Part shown: positions 42,858-53,520 of the stretch, in pieces
Layout of the letters: each line of letters opens with the position of its first letter
How positions within the stretch are numbered: position 1 is the stretch's first letter
NCBI GenBank assembly: GCA_019925095.2
Contig: CM034392.1
Location: forward strand, 21,992,387-22,056,386
Source of the DNA: Dendrolimus kikuchii
Taxonomy: Eukaryota; Arthropoda; Insecta; Lepidoptera; Lasiocampidae
Direction: 5' to 3'
Length of the DNA stretch: 64,000 nt
Translations under genes and position numbers: made by a program
Notes under the pieces: model-generated
What the model was told of the DNA's origin: nothing
What the model saw: only the letters and a program-made list of their open reading frames with translations
Database searches by the model: none

Positions 42858-45552
42858 CTTACATCCATTTATTTTCAAAAATTTTACATTTTTTTTAAAT
42901 ATATAAAAAGTAGTTATCATTTACATATATATTTTATTTCCAAATTTTTTACATTTTTCTTATAAAAAATACAAATTTATTTATAAAAAAAATATAAAAA
43001 ACTGATCTTCGCCGGCAGTGGGGCCTAGGGTCCAGGCTACCGGTGGTTAAGGCTCCAGACACAGGAATCTCCTCACAATACGGGCCGTGTCCAACAGAGC
43101 TGCCTTCTGCATCCGACCCTTCAACCAGATACCAAGCGAGAGCCTTTCAAGGTGGCGATCAAGGCTCTTCGCTATTAGTCCATTCACTGACACCACTATC
43201 GGTACTATGATTGTAGAGTCCAGGTTCCACATAGCGGTAACCTCGTGAGCAAGATCAATATACTTTATTTGTTTATCTTTCTCGGCATTCACGAGGTTAC
43301 CATCATGGGGAATCGCGACATCTACAATTATAGCACGTCTCGCAGACCGATCAACTATCACAATATCAGGCTTGTTAGCAACAATAGTCCTGTCTGTGAT
43401 AATTGATCGGTCCCAGTAGAGCAGATATTGACCATTGTCAAGAACTGGCTCGGGCTTGTATTGGTAATAAGGTACCTCCGACAAGACAAGTCCGTATTTA
43501 AGAGCAAGTTGCTGGTGGATGATCCTGGCTACAAGGTTGTGCCTGTGCAAGTACTCGCTGTTAGCAAGACGAGAACAACCGGAAGTAACATGTCTGAGAG
43601 ACTCACCAGGGCGGTGACACGCCCGACATATGTCAAGCGTGCCGTCCTTCAGAATGTACTTCCGGTAGTTGTTCGTTTTGATAACCTCGTCCATAATTGC
43701 ACAGACAAACCCTTCGGTTTCCCCAAATAGGTCACCGAAACGTAGCCAGTTCACCGACGCTGGTAGGTCCACATCAGGCCCTGTTAGAGCCTGATAGAAC
43801 CTGCCATGCAGCTCCTTGCTCTTCCATACGTCCATACGATCAGAGGCACTCATTACCAACGGTCTCTGCCAGTTCTGTTTTGCTAGGGATAGCGGGGTGA
43901 ACCCTTTGTCTACTGACACTACATCGTGATGCATACCCGCAGTCTCGCCGACTTTGAGAAAATATTCTCTGAGATTGTACACCTCACGGTTGTGGAGGTC
44001 TTTGGTATTTAAAAACCCCCTACCTCCACACTTCCGTGGGATGTACAGTCTCATCACAGACGAACGTGGGTGGTGCATCCGATGTGTTGTCAGTAGACAA
44101 CGAACCCGTCTATCCAGGGCGTCTAATTCAGTTTGAGTCCATCTTAGTATGCCAAAGGAGTATGCTAATGCTGGCATAACCCAAGCGTTGAAGGCTCGAA
44201 CCTTATTTCCACCTGAGAGAAGGCTCGTTAAGACCTTTCTCAGGCGGGAAAAGAAACGATCCTTCATCGCCTGCTTTACATCAGCATCAGGAATACCCAA
44301 CGACTCTGACATACCAAGATACTTGTAGGTTTCACCTTCAGAAAGGGTCTTGAGGGATATATTTTCAGACAGTTGTAAATTTTCTGAATTTACAACTCTC
44401 CCTCGTTGTACATGCATGACGGCACACTTATCTACACCGAATTCCATACTAATGGAGTTGCTAAAGCTTTCAGTAATCTTTAGCAACTGCAAAAGATCCG
44501 GCTTTTTCGATGCAAATAGTTTCACGTCATCCATGTACATAAGGTGTGATATAATCTCACCCCCTCTCCGAAGTTGAAAGCCTAACTTTGACTCCCTAAG
44601 TAGAGTACTTAGTGGATTCAAAGCTAGACAGAACCAAAGTGGACTCAAACTGTCACCCTGGAAAATGCCCCGCTTGATCCTTATTGGGTCGTGCAAAACA
44701 GAAAGATTCCCTCTGTCCCCTGGATGCCTAAGCACCGTGGTCCACTGCTCCATACATGAACTGAGGAAAGCACGGAGAGTTGCATTTACTTTATACAGCT
44801 CCAGGACTTTCTCCAGCCATGTATGGGGCACCGAATCATAGGCTTTTTTGTAGTCAATCCAGGCTACAGACAGATTTTTTCTGTTTCGCCGTACCTGATG
44901 ACTAATGGTCATATCGATGAGGAGGAGCTCCTTAGTACCACGGGACCCGTTCTTACATCCGTTTTGAGTATTGGCCAAAATGTTATTATTTGTCAAATGT
45001 TCTATTAATTTAGATCTCAAAACAGATGTAAGCAGCTTGTATATGGTTGGTAAACAAGTGATGGGTCTATAGTTTTTTGCCTCCGTGGTACTACCTGACT
45101 TATGGAGCAGATGAGTGACTCCAGTAGTCATAAAGGAAGGAAGCGAACCTATGTTTATAGCCTCCTGGAATTGGACAGCCAAACAGGCATGCGAACTTTT
45201 GAACCATTTGATCCAAAAGTTGTGCAATCCGTCTGGTCCTGGACTTTTCCAGTTTTGAGCCATACGAATTGCACAACTAATGTCAACTGGTTCCAGAGCC
45301 AACGGTTCCATTTCTGGAATCGTTTCACAAGCCTGCTCGACCATCCTAGTCCAGTCGCCTTCTCTGTGGGTGACAGGCACCGACCAAATATTACTCCAGA
45401 ACGCTGTCATAGAGTCGATATCTGGCCAGTGACCGTCATCCACAGAAACACATGGCCGCTCCCATCCTCTATACACTCTTTTTTGGTCTCTTTGGAAAAG
45501 GCGATTCAAGTTATAACGATCTGCTCGTTTTTTATACCGGCGTAATCGATTG
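42858..45552 (-). mobile_element. Dong/R4-like non-LTR element B (5' truncated)
   Basis: The 5' junction is in a longer TAA tract (45553-45571) and the 3' UTR (42858-43046) ends at the short TAA tract shared with A. It starts only about 45 bp further 5' than A. Confidence 0.85.
43047..45552 (-). CDS. Dong/R4-clade ORF, copy B: RT + zinc knuckle + restriction-like endonuclease
   Basis: The frame runs from the TAA tract (coding a run of Asn) to the stop at 43047; an ATG at 45614 lies in the flanking family G repeat and is probably not the element's own start. Element sequence begins RLRRYKKRADRYNLNRLFQR. RT motifs: WIDYKKAYDSVPHTWLEKVL, RGIFQGDSLSPLWFCLALNP and YMDDVKLFASK (about residue 360 counted from 45614). 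The zinc knuckle CRACHRPGESLRHVTSGC is near residue 662 and the endonuclease core KPDIVIVDRSARRAIIVDVA near residue 746. No frameshifts or stops. It is longer and slightly better preserved at the 5' end than copy A, but also lacks the N-terminal zinc-finger/Myb-type region expected for the clade. Confidence 0.88.
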
Positions 45553-45571
45553 TTATTATTATTATTATTAT
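45553..45571. repeat. TAA (TTA) microsatellite at element B 5' end
   Basis: Six TTA units separate element B from the family G repeat. It is read as AAT codons in the frame of copy B. Confidence 0.9.
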
Positions 45572-45572
45572 G

Positions 45573-46045
45573 TATTTCTTTGTAGATCACGGGCCATAAA
45601 AACGGCCCGGACATTTGGAGGGCTTGCGTGGGGCCATGGGAAGGCCAACACGTAGAGGCCCCTTGACAAATTTAATGTAAATGTGGCGTGACACTGACCG
45701 GCGATTATCCCTGTCTACACCATATAGTAATGCACCCAAGGACAAGCCCCGGCCAGTGTAGGACTATTGTGGGAAATGAGGACAAAAAGTACCGGGCTAT
45801 TGTGGTGAACTGCTAATGGTACTAGGGGTCTGGGAATATGGGGACTATGGCGTCTGCCCGTCGCAATGTTCAGGGAACATGGAAAAATGGGCAGACGGTG
45901 ACTCGCCACTCCCTGCATGGGCCCCAAAAAATGCCATAAAGACAGGGGCAACATGGGTGTGAGTGGCTAAGGGGTGTCGAGAGGTGGGCTGCAGGTTCAC
46001 CGAAGCTACTTCCGACGTTAGGCCGTTTATCACTTCCACCCCGTG
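45573..46045 (-). mobile_element. repeat family G, copy 3 (most complete)
   Basis: It contains every block seen in the two other copies. In minus orientation its end (ATGGCCCGTGATCTAC, then AAAGAAATACAT) abuts the TAA tract. It may be a 3' end of another TAA-targeting element, or simply the pre-existing flank. Confidence 0.65.
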
Positions 46046-46080
46046 TCGCTTACGATAAAATGGCGGTAAGGGCTCGACTT
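46043..46080. repeat. terminus of the 6685-6930 MITE family
   Basis: GTGTCGCTTACGATAAAATG and GCGGTAAGGGCTCGA match one inverted terminus of that element; the rest is absent. Confidence 0.55.
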
Positions 46081-46184
46081 CTTCAATCAATACCTGGAAG
46101 TCATCTATACTGTACGTGGCGCGCGCTCCTTTACGCCGTACGTGAGCAAGTTAGCAACACAAGCAAGAGCTATGTGTCACGGAG

Positions 46185-46508
46185 ATGAATATGCTGTGGT
46201 GGATTTGTGGAGTCACGTAGAAGGACCGCGTTAAAAACTCTCAGATCCGCGCCAGCTTCCATATCCGTGACATAGCGGATAAACTGCAAGAATGACGCCT
46301 ACGTTGGTACGGTCACGTTTTACGGAAACCGGCTGCTTACGTGGCGAGCAAATATCTAACGCGCCTCTGCCAGCTCTTGGTAGAAGGGGTAGGGCCAAGA
46401 AATACTGGCTTGAGGTCGTAAAGTATGACCGCGCAAAGTGAAGAAGAAAAAGCAGGAAAAGCTTCGAGGCAGACGCCCCGAACACAACTGGGATTTAACG
46501 CTAGGATG
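46185..46508 (+). pseudogene. RTE/ENR-like LINE ORF2 C-terminus
   Basis: Reading around stops gives MNMLWWICGVT-KDRVKN, IRASFHIRDIADKLQE, LRWYGHVLRKPAAYVAS and then K-YWLEVVKYD. This parallels the MLRWM-GVTR-D-IRN / RWYGHV-R / KYWLEVVK ends of ENR-type LINE proteins. It ends with a GATGATGAT-like tail (46506-46513), as in RTE-type elements. Confidence 0.65.
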
Positions 46509-46546
46509 ATGATGAACAAGCTATGGAATGAACTTCCCCCAGCTGA

Positions 46547-46754
46547 TTTTTTTTTTATTGCAGAAGTTCAGCAGCCAGGTAGACGGCCCACTTAATGGAA
46601 AGCGGTTACCATCGCCTATGGACATTTGCAACACCAAAGGTGCTAGCTACAAATGCGTTGCTGCTCTCTTAAGGGAGTTGGGTTGTTTTGTCTCCTCTTA
46701 CGACAGGCCGCCCGGCCGCAGGAAATTGTATTATTTCTCCGTTCCTGCACGGAT
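46547..46754 (-). mobile_element. family R retroposon with ~110-bp internal deletion
   Basis: Both ends are present; the middle from GGGAG to TTGGGTTGTTTTGTC is missing. Confidence 0.85.
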
Positions 46755-46837
46755 AGAAGCTATCTCAGAGCGCTACAATATGTAGCTCTCAAAAAGGCGT
46801 AAACGGATATTTAATGTCTCAACAAGGTAGGCAATGC

Positions 46838-47520
46838 ATCGGCTCCCGTAGCGTTGCAGATGTCCATGGGTGACGGTGACTTGATATCAAGTGGACCCGT
46901 TTGCCAGTTTGTTTTCAAGCAAACATTTAAAAAAACATATGTTCACATCTCTATTTAGTAAACTTAAATTCATAGCAACACTTCATCAAACTATAAGGAA
47001 AATTTCAATAAATAGTGTATTCCCGAAACGCTTTTTTCTTTATAAGCGCCGCATATCCTGAGTAATTTCGAACCCGAATCGATTCTAAATTTTCCTTTCA
47101 GGCCAATGAATTCGGGTGGACTAGCCTCTTATCCGCTAGGCCTACCCATATCTCATTAGGCATTAGTGCTAAGCTACAATAAAGTTCGAGAACTCATTGA
47201 TTAATTCGAAAGAAAAGAGAAATGCTTAGGGGTTTTATGTGCGGTGTAGTTTCGCACAGTTCGAAGAAAGTTACAGAATAGAGCTTTTGTTGCAATTTAT
47301 TTTCTACGGTTACGAAGAGATTCGTTAAACAGGTCAAAGAATAAAAATGTTATATAAGTAGGGGAAACAATACTATTTTGTTGGCAAAGCCCAAGGTGAT
47401 TGGCACCCAGTTGTGTTCCTACTTTAGTGGCAGGTTGCAGTCGCACCTTCGAGGCCAGCAGCACATTGGTGTTGTAAACGTCCGTAGGCGATGGTAATCG
47501 CTTGCCATCAGGGCCTCAAT
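46838..47520 (+). repeat. two LINE/R-type tail fragments (46838-46915, 47398-47520)
   Basis: CGTTGCAGATGTCCATGGGT-GACGGT and CACCTTCGAGGCCAGCAGCA...GTCCGTAGGCGATGGTAATC resemble the 3' tail of the 29663 LINE in plus orientation. The sequence between them holds nothing recognised. Confidence 0.5.
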
Positions 47521-47606
47521 TCTGTTATTACGATATCTTCATAATGGTCTACCACTAGTGTCGTAATGGTCGTTGTGTTTCAAATGTCCATAGCCGGCGG
47601 TAACCG
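47516..47606 (+). repeat. MITE/tail mosaic, copy 1
   Basis: AATTCTGTTATTACGATATC, TTCATAATGGTC and CCATAGCCGGCGGTAACCG match 47950-48045. Confidence 0.5.
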
Positions 47607-47921
47607 TTTTTTTTTATTGCAGGAGATCAGCAGACAGGCAGACGGCCCACTTGATGGAAAGCGGTTACCATCGCCTATGGACATTTGCACCACCAAAGTT
47701 GCTACAAATGCGCTGCTGCTCTCGTAAGGGAGACTGGAACCTGGTCACTAATGCCGGAACACAACACAAGATTGTTATGGCGGCATACTCTAGACCATTC
47801 GGGTGGTCGCCATCCAATCGAGCAAATACCCTACCACCTGGCTGTGGGTTGTTAAGTCGCCTCTTACGACAGGCCGCCCGGCCGCAGGAAATTGTATTAT
47901 TTCTCCGTTCCTGCACGAATA
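47607..47921 (-). mobile_element. family R retroposon, full length
   Basis: Complete copy of about 315 bp with TTGCAG-type 3' end in complement and CGTGCAGGAACGG 5' end at 47921. Confidence 0.87.
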
Positions 47922-47949
47922 AGGATCAGGATCACGGATGACATGATGA

Positions 47950-48170
47950 CCCCAATTCTGTTATTACAATATCTTCAGAATGGTCGACCACTGGCGTCGT
48001 AATGGCTGTGGTGTTGTAAATGTCTATAGGCGATGGTAACCGTTTGCCATAAGGGTCCTAATTCTGCTATTACAATATCGTCATAATAGTTACTTTTATA
48101 TGAAAAGACAATCATTATGACACCAATGGACGACCATTCTAACGATATTGTAACAGCATAATTGGAGCCC
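47950..48170. mobile_element. tail mosaic copy 2 plus short MITE (48058-48165)
   Basis: AATTCTGCTATTACAATATC at 48059 pairs with GATATTGTAACAGCATAATT ending at ~48162, a ~105-bp palindromic element. The preceding 95 bp repeat 47516-47606. Confidence 0.6.
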
Positions 48171-48805
48171 AGAAGGACGATCTGCATGCTGTACTCATGG
48201 AATTAATTAAGAGTTCTAATCAGCTCATTTTCAAACTCTTGAACTCGATTTTTAAAAAATGAGTCGGATTTTAATGTTTCTTCTAATTATGTTGATATTT
48301 TTTATAATTATAGTGGGTTTAGTTATTTTAAATGAATTAATAGTGTGGTGTTTTTAGGTTATTCATTGTTGAAATTCATTCACATAAATCGATTATGGTA
48401 ATCGATGATTTGTTTTGTGTGTGACCTTATTTTTAAGATTTCTCGTCTTCCAGATAGAATTTAAGACCGAAACTTTCCATTTTTTTTAGAAAAATATAAC
48501 GCTAAGGCATATCTCAACTCATTATATTTCTTTGGCCCCAAAGTATCCTTTATGAATTTGAAAAACAGCTAATGATAAGGTACGACAACCACCGGCTGTT
48601 AGTTATCGCGTGAAATGCATTCGAAAGTATACGCAATCAAAGTCACAAATAGCTTAACCACTTCCAATCGGCGTAGTAGCATAATGTGTCCACATATTAA
48701 TTTGCATCAGATTGCGTTCGCGCCTACAAGCGTCGAATCCCATTTATTTTGTTTGAAGTTAACTCAATTTCACGGTGGGAACGTGCGCACCGCACTACGG
48801 CGATA
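48171..48805. other. no gene seen
   Basis: Unassigned. Confidence 0.4.
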
Positions 48806-48810
48806 CGCAT

Positions 48811-48993
48811 ATAAGGCTGCCTGTCCATTGAAGCGGAGCGACGCTGCCGAGCGGAGAAACGAATAAATATTAACCAATAGGATTAGCAGCCTGTCCATTG
48901 ACGCAGATTTTTTGAAATCCTATCGGTTAATACTTCTCCGTTTCTCCGCTCCGCAGGCTCGCTCCGCTTCAATGGACAAGCAGCCTTACGCGC
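48811..48993. mobile_element. MITE with ~70-bp inverted arms
   Basis: AAGGCTGCCTGTCCATTGAA pairs with TTCAATGGACAAGCAGCCTT; GCGGAGCG-rich subterminal sequence follows on both sides, and ATTAACCAATAGG pairs with CCTATCGGTTAAT. The overlapping frames on both strands are by-products. Confidence 0.8.
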
Positions 48994-49459
48994 CTTTCTA
49001 TTATGTTTGGGACAGGCCGAATAAATAACTACGCGAGTTTGACTGTAATGACGAATAATGTACGCTCGTATAAGACTCGTTAGTGCACGCATCTCAAAGA
49101 AAATAATAAAAACCGTAAATGAAAGTACATTTACATTTGTTTATATCATCAAATATTCGTATGTATATTATATATAAAAATACTATAATATAAAACTTTT
49201 AGTATAAATTAATACATTTTTATATAATCCATTTTATAACAAAATTCTGCAGCTTTTGATATAATAATAAAGCCATTTTTTTCTTTATAACACATAACAT
49301 ACATTAAAAACAAAATAAAATATGAAAAAATACATGGTGCTTTTAAATGTCTTGTTAAGGTTCCGTTTTAGGTAAAGGCCTTCTCCAACATATTCCATCC
49401 CTTTCTGGACTTTACCTTACATATCCATTTAATTACAGCATTTTTTTCGATTTCGTCAT
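48994..49459. other. no gene seen
   Basis: AT-rich. Confidence 0.4.
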
Positions 49460-49471
49460 CGTTCAAATCTA

Positions 49472-49845
49472 CATACATACATACATACATAACTTCACGC
49501 CAGTTCCCTTGCGGGGTAGGCACGAACGACAGAGCGCCATTTAGGCCCATTCTTACACACCTCACTTGCTTCTTTGACATTCATAACTCTTGTCATGCAC
49601 GCTCGTCTGTTCTTAAGGCTCCTGACATCACCCTCCGCTAGTACACGATCAATTTGATCATGGAAGTTGTGTCGTGGCCTTTCACGACTTCTGCATCCAT
49701 CCACTTTTGCATTGTATATCTGTTTAGTCATTCTTTCATCATGCATTCTTTCCACATGCCCGAACCACCGGAGCATTCCTTTCCTTACCTTCACCCCGAC
49801 ACTTTCTTTCAGACCAACTCTTTTTCTTACTTCGGTATTACGATT
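49472..49845 (-). mobile_element. LINE family A, longest copy, 12-bp TSD
   Basis: The minus frame from 49845 reads VGLKESVGVKVRKGMLRWFG, HVERMHDERMTKQIYNAKVD, then RERPRHNFHDQID to VVRAYPARELA-stop, with an ACAT tail. CGTTCAAATCTA at 49460-49471 and 49846-49857 is a perfect TSD. It is an uninterrupted C-terminal frame of about 115 codons. Confidence 0.92.
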
Positions 49846-49984
49846 CGTTCAAATCTAATCAAATTTTAACTAATTGTAATTAATTAATCTCAATTATTCA
49901 AGTTTAAGTGCGTTGTCATTTAAGATACTATCAAAGTAAACTAACTTTAACTATTTTAACAAAACTACAATATGAAACTAAAGT

Positions 49985-50225
49985 AAATAAATAATCAGCA
50001 GACAAACACACATATTGTATATCCCCAAATTAAGCAAGTTACGCTTGTGTTATGGGTAATATACAACGTACTACTACTCTGGGGCCGATCCCAGACACCC
50101 AGACCATAATAAATAACGCAGAAAATACGTTTCCGCAATTTACTATACCAGGAATCGAACCCGGGAGCCTCTGCGTTGCAGTGAGGTAGGCCGGCAAAGG
50201 CTTAGCCCGCTCAACCACAGACCGA
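49985..50225 (-). mobile_element. tRNA-derived SINE, family S2 (best copy)
   Basis: The minus strand from 50225 has GGTTGAGCGGGCTAAGCC (A box), CCCGGGTTCGATTCCTGG (B box), and then the body GGTCTGGGTGTCTGGGATCG to GGGGATATACAATATGTG. There is no tRNA acceptor pairing, so it is not a tRNA gene. Confidence 0.8.
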
Positions 50226-50299
50226 CCGACAAAACGCAAAGCTAAACAAGTTATGATTAATAATCAACTGAGCACTTTAAGGCGGACTACAGATTCCAC

Positions 50300-50445
50300 A
50301 TACCAGAACAAACAGCGGGAAGTTCGTTTATAACATTTACCCAGTTGGGAAACGAACCCAAGGAACTTTGCATTCCAGTGAATTCGAAGGTCCAAGGCTT
50401 AGCTCAATATGCTACAGAGGCAGTCTAAATTAGGCTAATAAAACT
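50300..50445 (-). mobile_element. degenerate tRNA-SINE next to S2
   Basis: TTGAGCTAAGCCTTGGACC, then CCTTGGGTTCGTTTCCCAAC and AACGAACTTCCCGCTG on the minus strand; an older relative of S2 in the same orientation. Confidence 0.55.
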
Positions 50446-50589
50446 GCGTAAACGGTACATTCTGTGACAGAGGTGGCGAATTTAATTTTAAAATTCTGTG
50501 TGTCTGCAGTCCACGCGCAGTAGAAGTAAAACAAACTGTGACAAGAGGTGGGAGGGATTCTAAAATTCGTGACATTTCATATCTACAGC

Positions 50590-50843
50590 GCGTTCCATTA
50601 ATAGCTCACAATGCCCAAAATGCTCCGTCTGCCGTTCCACCTGGCAACCGCGTTCGTTGTGGTCGTGGCGAAAACGTCACTAATGTCATCATTTTCTATC
50701 GCACAATGCTCACAACAACCCATGTCAAGAGGTTGCTCGAATAACCGTTCCACTTGAGTTTACGATTGTAACGCCGGCAAGCAAGTGGAACGGGAAAAAT
50801 AGCGGTCGTGAACGTGGTTGTTGTGAGTCTCTAATGGAACGTA
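50590..50843. mobile_element. MITE family shared with 9063-9460, intact termini
   Basis: GCGTTCCATTAATAGCTCAC at the left pairs with GTGAGTCTCTAATGGAACGT at the right (about 22 bp, imperfect). The internal part is moderately GC-rich and also partly palindromic. Confidence 0.75.
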
Positions 50844-51139
50844 GCCATTATATCGTTATAATATATTTAAGCTTTAAAACACGAAATTTGAAGTATTAAC
50901 GAAAAACTTCAAAACATTTCCTACTTTATCTGTATGAGAATAGCATTTAAATGATTAAATATAATGTATTCTATCTCATTCTCTCACAGGCTTATTCCTA
51001 TACATTTATGTGTTACTTTTTAGTGTCGCTCCTATGTTTCATCGAGTTTCAAATCACGCCGACTCTAAAGCTACAGACTTTCTGACCGAATTATAAATCA
51101 AGTCCTTGTAAGGAGATGAGGCTTCAATAGCCATTAAGT

Positions 51140-51405
51140 CAATACGACTTAAACAATAACAACTTAATATAACATAACCCATCATCATAAATTTCAAACC
51201 AGAAGAATAAATAAATAAACAATAACAATTTAATATAACATAACCCATCATCATAAATTTAAAACCAGAAGAATAAATAAATAAACAATAACAATTTAAT
51301 ATAACATAACCCATCATCATAAATTTAAAACCAGAAGAATAAATAAATAAACAATAACAATTTAATATAACATAACCTATCATCATAAATTTAAAACCAG
51401 AAAAA
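51140..51405. repeat. 66-bp minisatellite, ~4 copies
   Basis: The unit ACAATAACAATTTAATATAA... to AGAATAAATAAATAA repeats. 66 is a multiple of three, so the minus strand stays open and yields a fake repeat protein with a 22-residue period. Confidence 0.95.
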
Positions 51406-51450
51406 AATCTTTTCAAACAAAGACTACACAAATGGCTGTTGGATAAATGT

Positions 51451-51944
51451 TTTTTCAACACACTTGCTCATAAAGTGGCTCTATGGTCACCGCAATTAGG
51501 CACAGAATGACACCCATTATCAAACTGTGAGTAAAAAACATTATAACTCACTAGTGAGTTATAGATTTTTTTTTTAATGATATTGATAGAGTTGCTTTGT
51601 TCTTAAAAAAGTTTTTATTCAAAAAAAAAAGATCGTGTTCTATAGAACAAATAAATTAATGTTCCTATTGCTTGCTCATTTCATGCAACTTCTTATTTAA
51701 ATAGATAATTTTAACTCGTACGTGTTTAATAAATAAAACTTTCACTCATATATAGATCTACTAAATAAAATGAATTATTGTTGTTATTTTATTCACAAGT
51801 GTGTTGAAAAACGTCGTATGATACACGTGTGTATTGATGATTACCGTCCTCGGCTCTCTTAAGACCCTCGCCTACGGCTCGAGTCTCAATGGCGCCTCGG
51901 CGGTAATCACCAATGTTACACACTAGTACCATAATGTACTATTA
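51451..51944. mobile_element. composite inverted-repeat element, copy 2
   Basis: Nearly identical to 12491-12994, including both the TIR part and the extra 130-bp hairpin part. It is separated from copy 1 by about 39 kb. Confidence 0.85.
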
Positions 51945-51954
51945 CTCCGTTAAC

Positions 51955-52190
51955 GAACTTTTAGGATGATATTTTGACAAATTACATAAGATTGACATTA
52001 ATGTATTTAGATAGATTTTGTTCTTGTTAATTTTGTAATAATAATTGTGATAATGTGTTTTATCAAAAAGACATCTTAAGGAAAATTTGCACGCCTTATA
52101 GGCAAAACATGTGACTCTAATATTTCGAATGTCACGTCAAATTTATGTAGCATGTTTTAAGCAAATAAATGAATTTGAATTTGAAAGCCG
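51955..52190 (+). mobile_element. LINE 3' end with TTTGAA tail
   Basis: GACATCTTAAGGAAAATTTG, CACGCCTTATAGGCAAAACA and the terminal AATAAATGAATTTGAATTTG tail are characteristic of a CR1/Rex1-like LINE 3' UTR in Lepidoptera. Confidence 0.6.
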
Positions 52191-52781
52191 TATAGAAGTT
52201 GGTATGTTAAAACGAAAATAATGCCTGAAACTTCGTAAGAGAAACAACACATATTTTGTAAGAACCAACCAACTATCTGCAACATGCAGGAACGACCAAA
52301 GTTTATTTAATTAAGCGTCAGCCTGAAGGAAACGGCGAAAAACTTTGTAATAAGAATCTTTGAATTAATGAGGTGCTTAAAATACGGCCTCGTGAAGAGT
52401 TCTCTGGTACTTTTATGAAGTTCTTTATGTTATGACGTTCATAAAAAATAGACTAGTTTATAAAAGTCCTTCAGTTTATCTTAACTATAAATCTTAGCTT
52501 ACCATTTGAGGTTTACTATCTGTTGGAATCTCCAATAAACAGTTTTTATTCATTTGGTGCGGCATAATGCTGGCCACCAAATATATAAAAAAATTGTATT
52601 TAGAACATAGATATTCTTTTTTTTTTAATTTATATAATTTTTAAGTTCTTTATTTATTGCATGTACATGACTTTATTTTACATAATTTTTGTTCTGTTAA
52701 TAAAAAACAAAAATGTTCTTTTATTTTTTATCTATATTTATTCCCCTTATTAAAAAATCGTCATTATATTACGCACGTGCA
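52191..52781. other. no gene seen
   Basis: Unassigned AT-rich DNA. Confidence 0.4.
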
Positions 52782-52794
52782 GTTTTCTTTTATA

Positions 52795-52920
52795 CACACA
52801 TACATACACATATAACTGCTCGCCAGTTCCCTTGCCGGGTAGGCACGAACAACAGAGCGCCATTCAGGCTTATCCTTACACACCTCACTTGCTTCTTTGA
52901 CATTCATAGTTCTTAGCTTC
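52795..52920 (-). mobile_element. LINE family A, shortest copy (126 bp), 13-bp TSD
   Basis: Only the last ~35 codons (to RAYPARELA in a slightly diverged form) and an ACAC/ACAT tail remain, between perfect GTTTTCTTTTATA repeats (52782-52794, 52921-52933). Confidence 0.9.
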
Positions 52921-52933
52921 GTTTTCTTTTATA

Positions 52934-53520
52934 ATTAAAATAATTACAGTCCACAACAAACTAATATTTAAAGAAGTGTTTAACATAATCTGAATTCTTC
53001 CCACAAGATTATATTATTTGTTTGCATGACTACTTAATTATTAAGTACGTATCATATATGCATATGTAAAATAGAATTATGCATGTTAATACTAATGCCG
53101 GTGCTACTCTTGGATTAATGTTATGCAGGCAGGATATCTGGAATATCTGGGTAGATTGACGAAATTTAATTAACGTATCTCTCTGAATTGAAATAATGTT
53201 ACACTTCTAGTCCATAGTGTTTCTATTTCGTAAATAACAATTGACGCTCTCGTAATCAATAATAGTTACGTTGTAATTCACTTTGATAGCGATTCGTCGA
53301 AAGTTTGGTCTGCTTTCCAATATTTTATTTAATTTCACAAATAAAAAGTGATTCCTCCTTTAAGATGACGTAGCGTTACCTTAGACACGAACTTACCTAC
53401 CTAGGTGTTACCTTAGAGCGGAACGTCCGTTAGAGTGACATTGACAACATATCACTTTTTATAATGAGATTTGAATGAGCGCACATTAAATCTGCGCGCG
53501 GCCGTATTATTATATTATTA
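52934..53520. other. no gene seen
   Basis: Unassigned. Confidence 0.4.

Noticed and set aside
40422..42898. Plus-strand frames of 60-124 codons opposite the Dong ORFs (also 43428-45655)
   Set aside because: Shadows of the minus-strand RT-endonuclease frames; no independent motif.
51054..51461. 135-codon protein with 22-residue repeats
   Set aside because: Explained by a 66-bp minisatellite; flanked by stops, with no domain.
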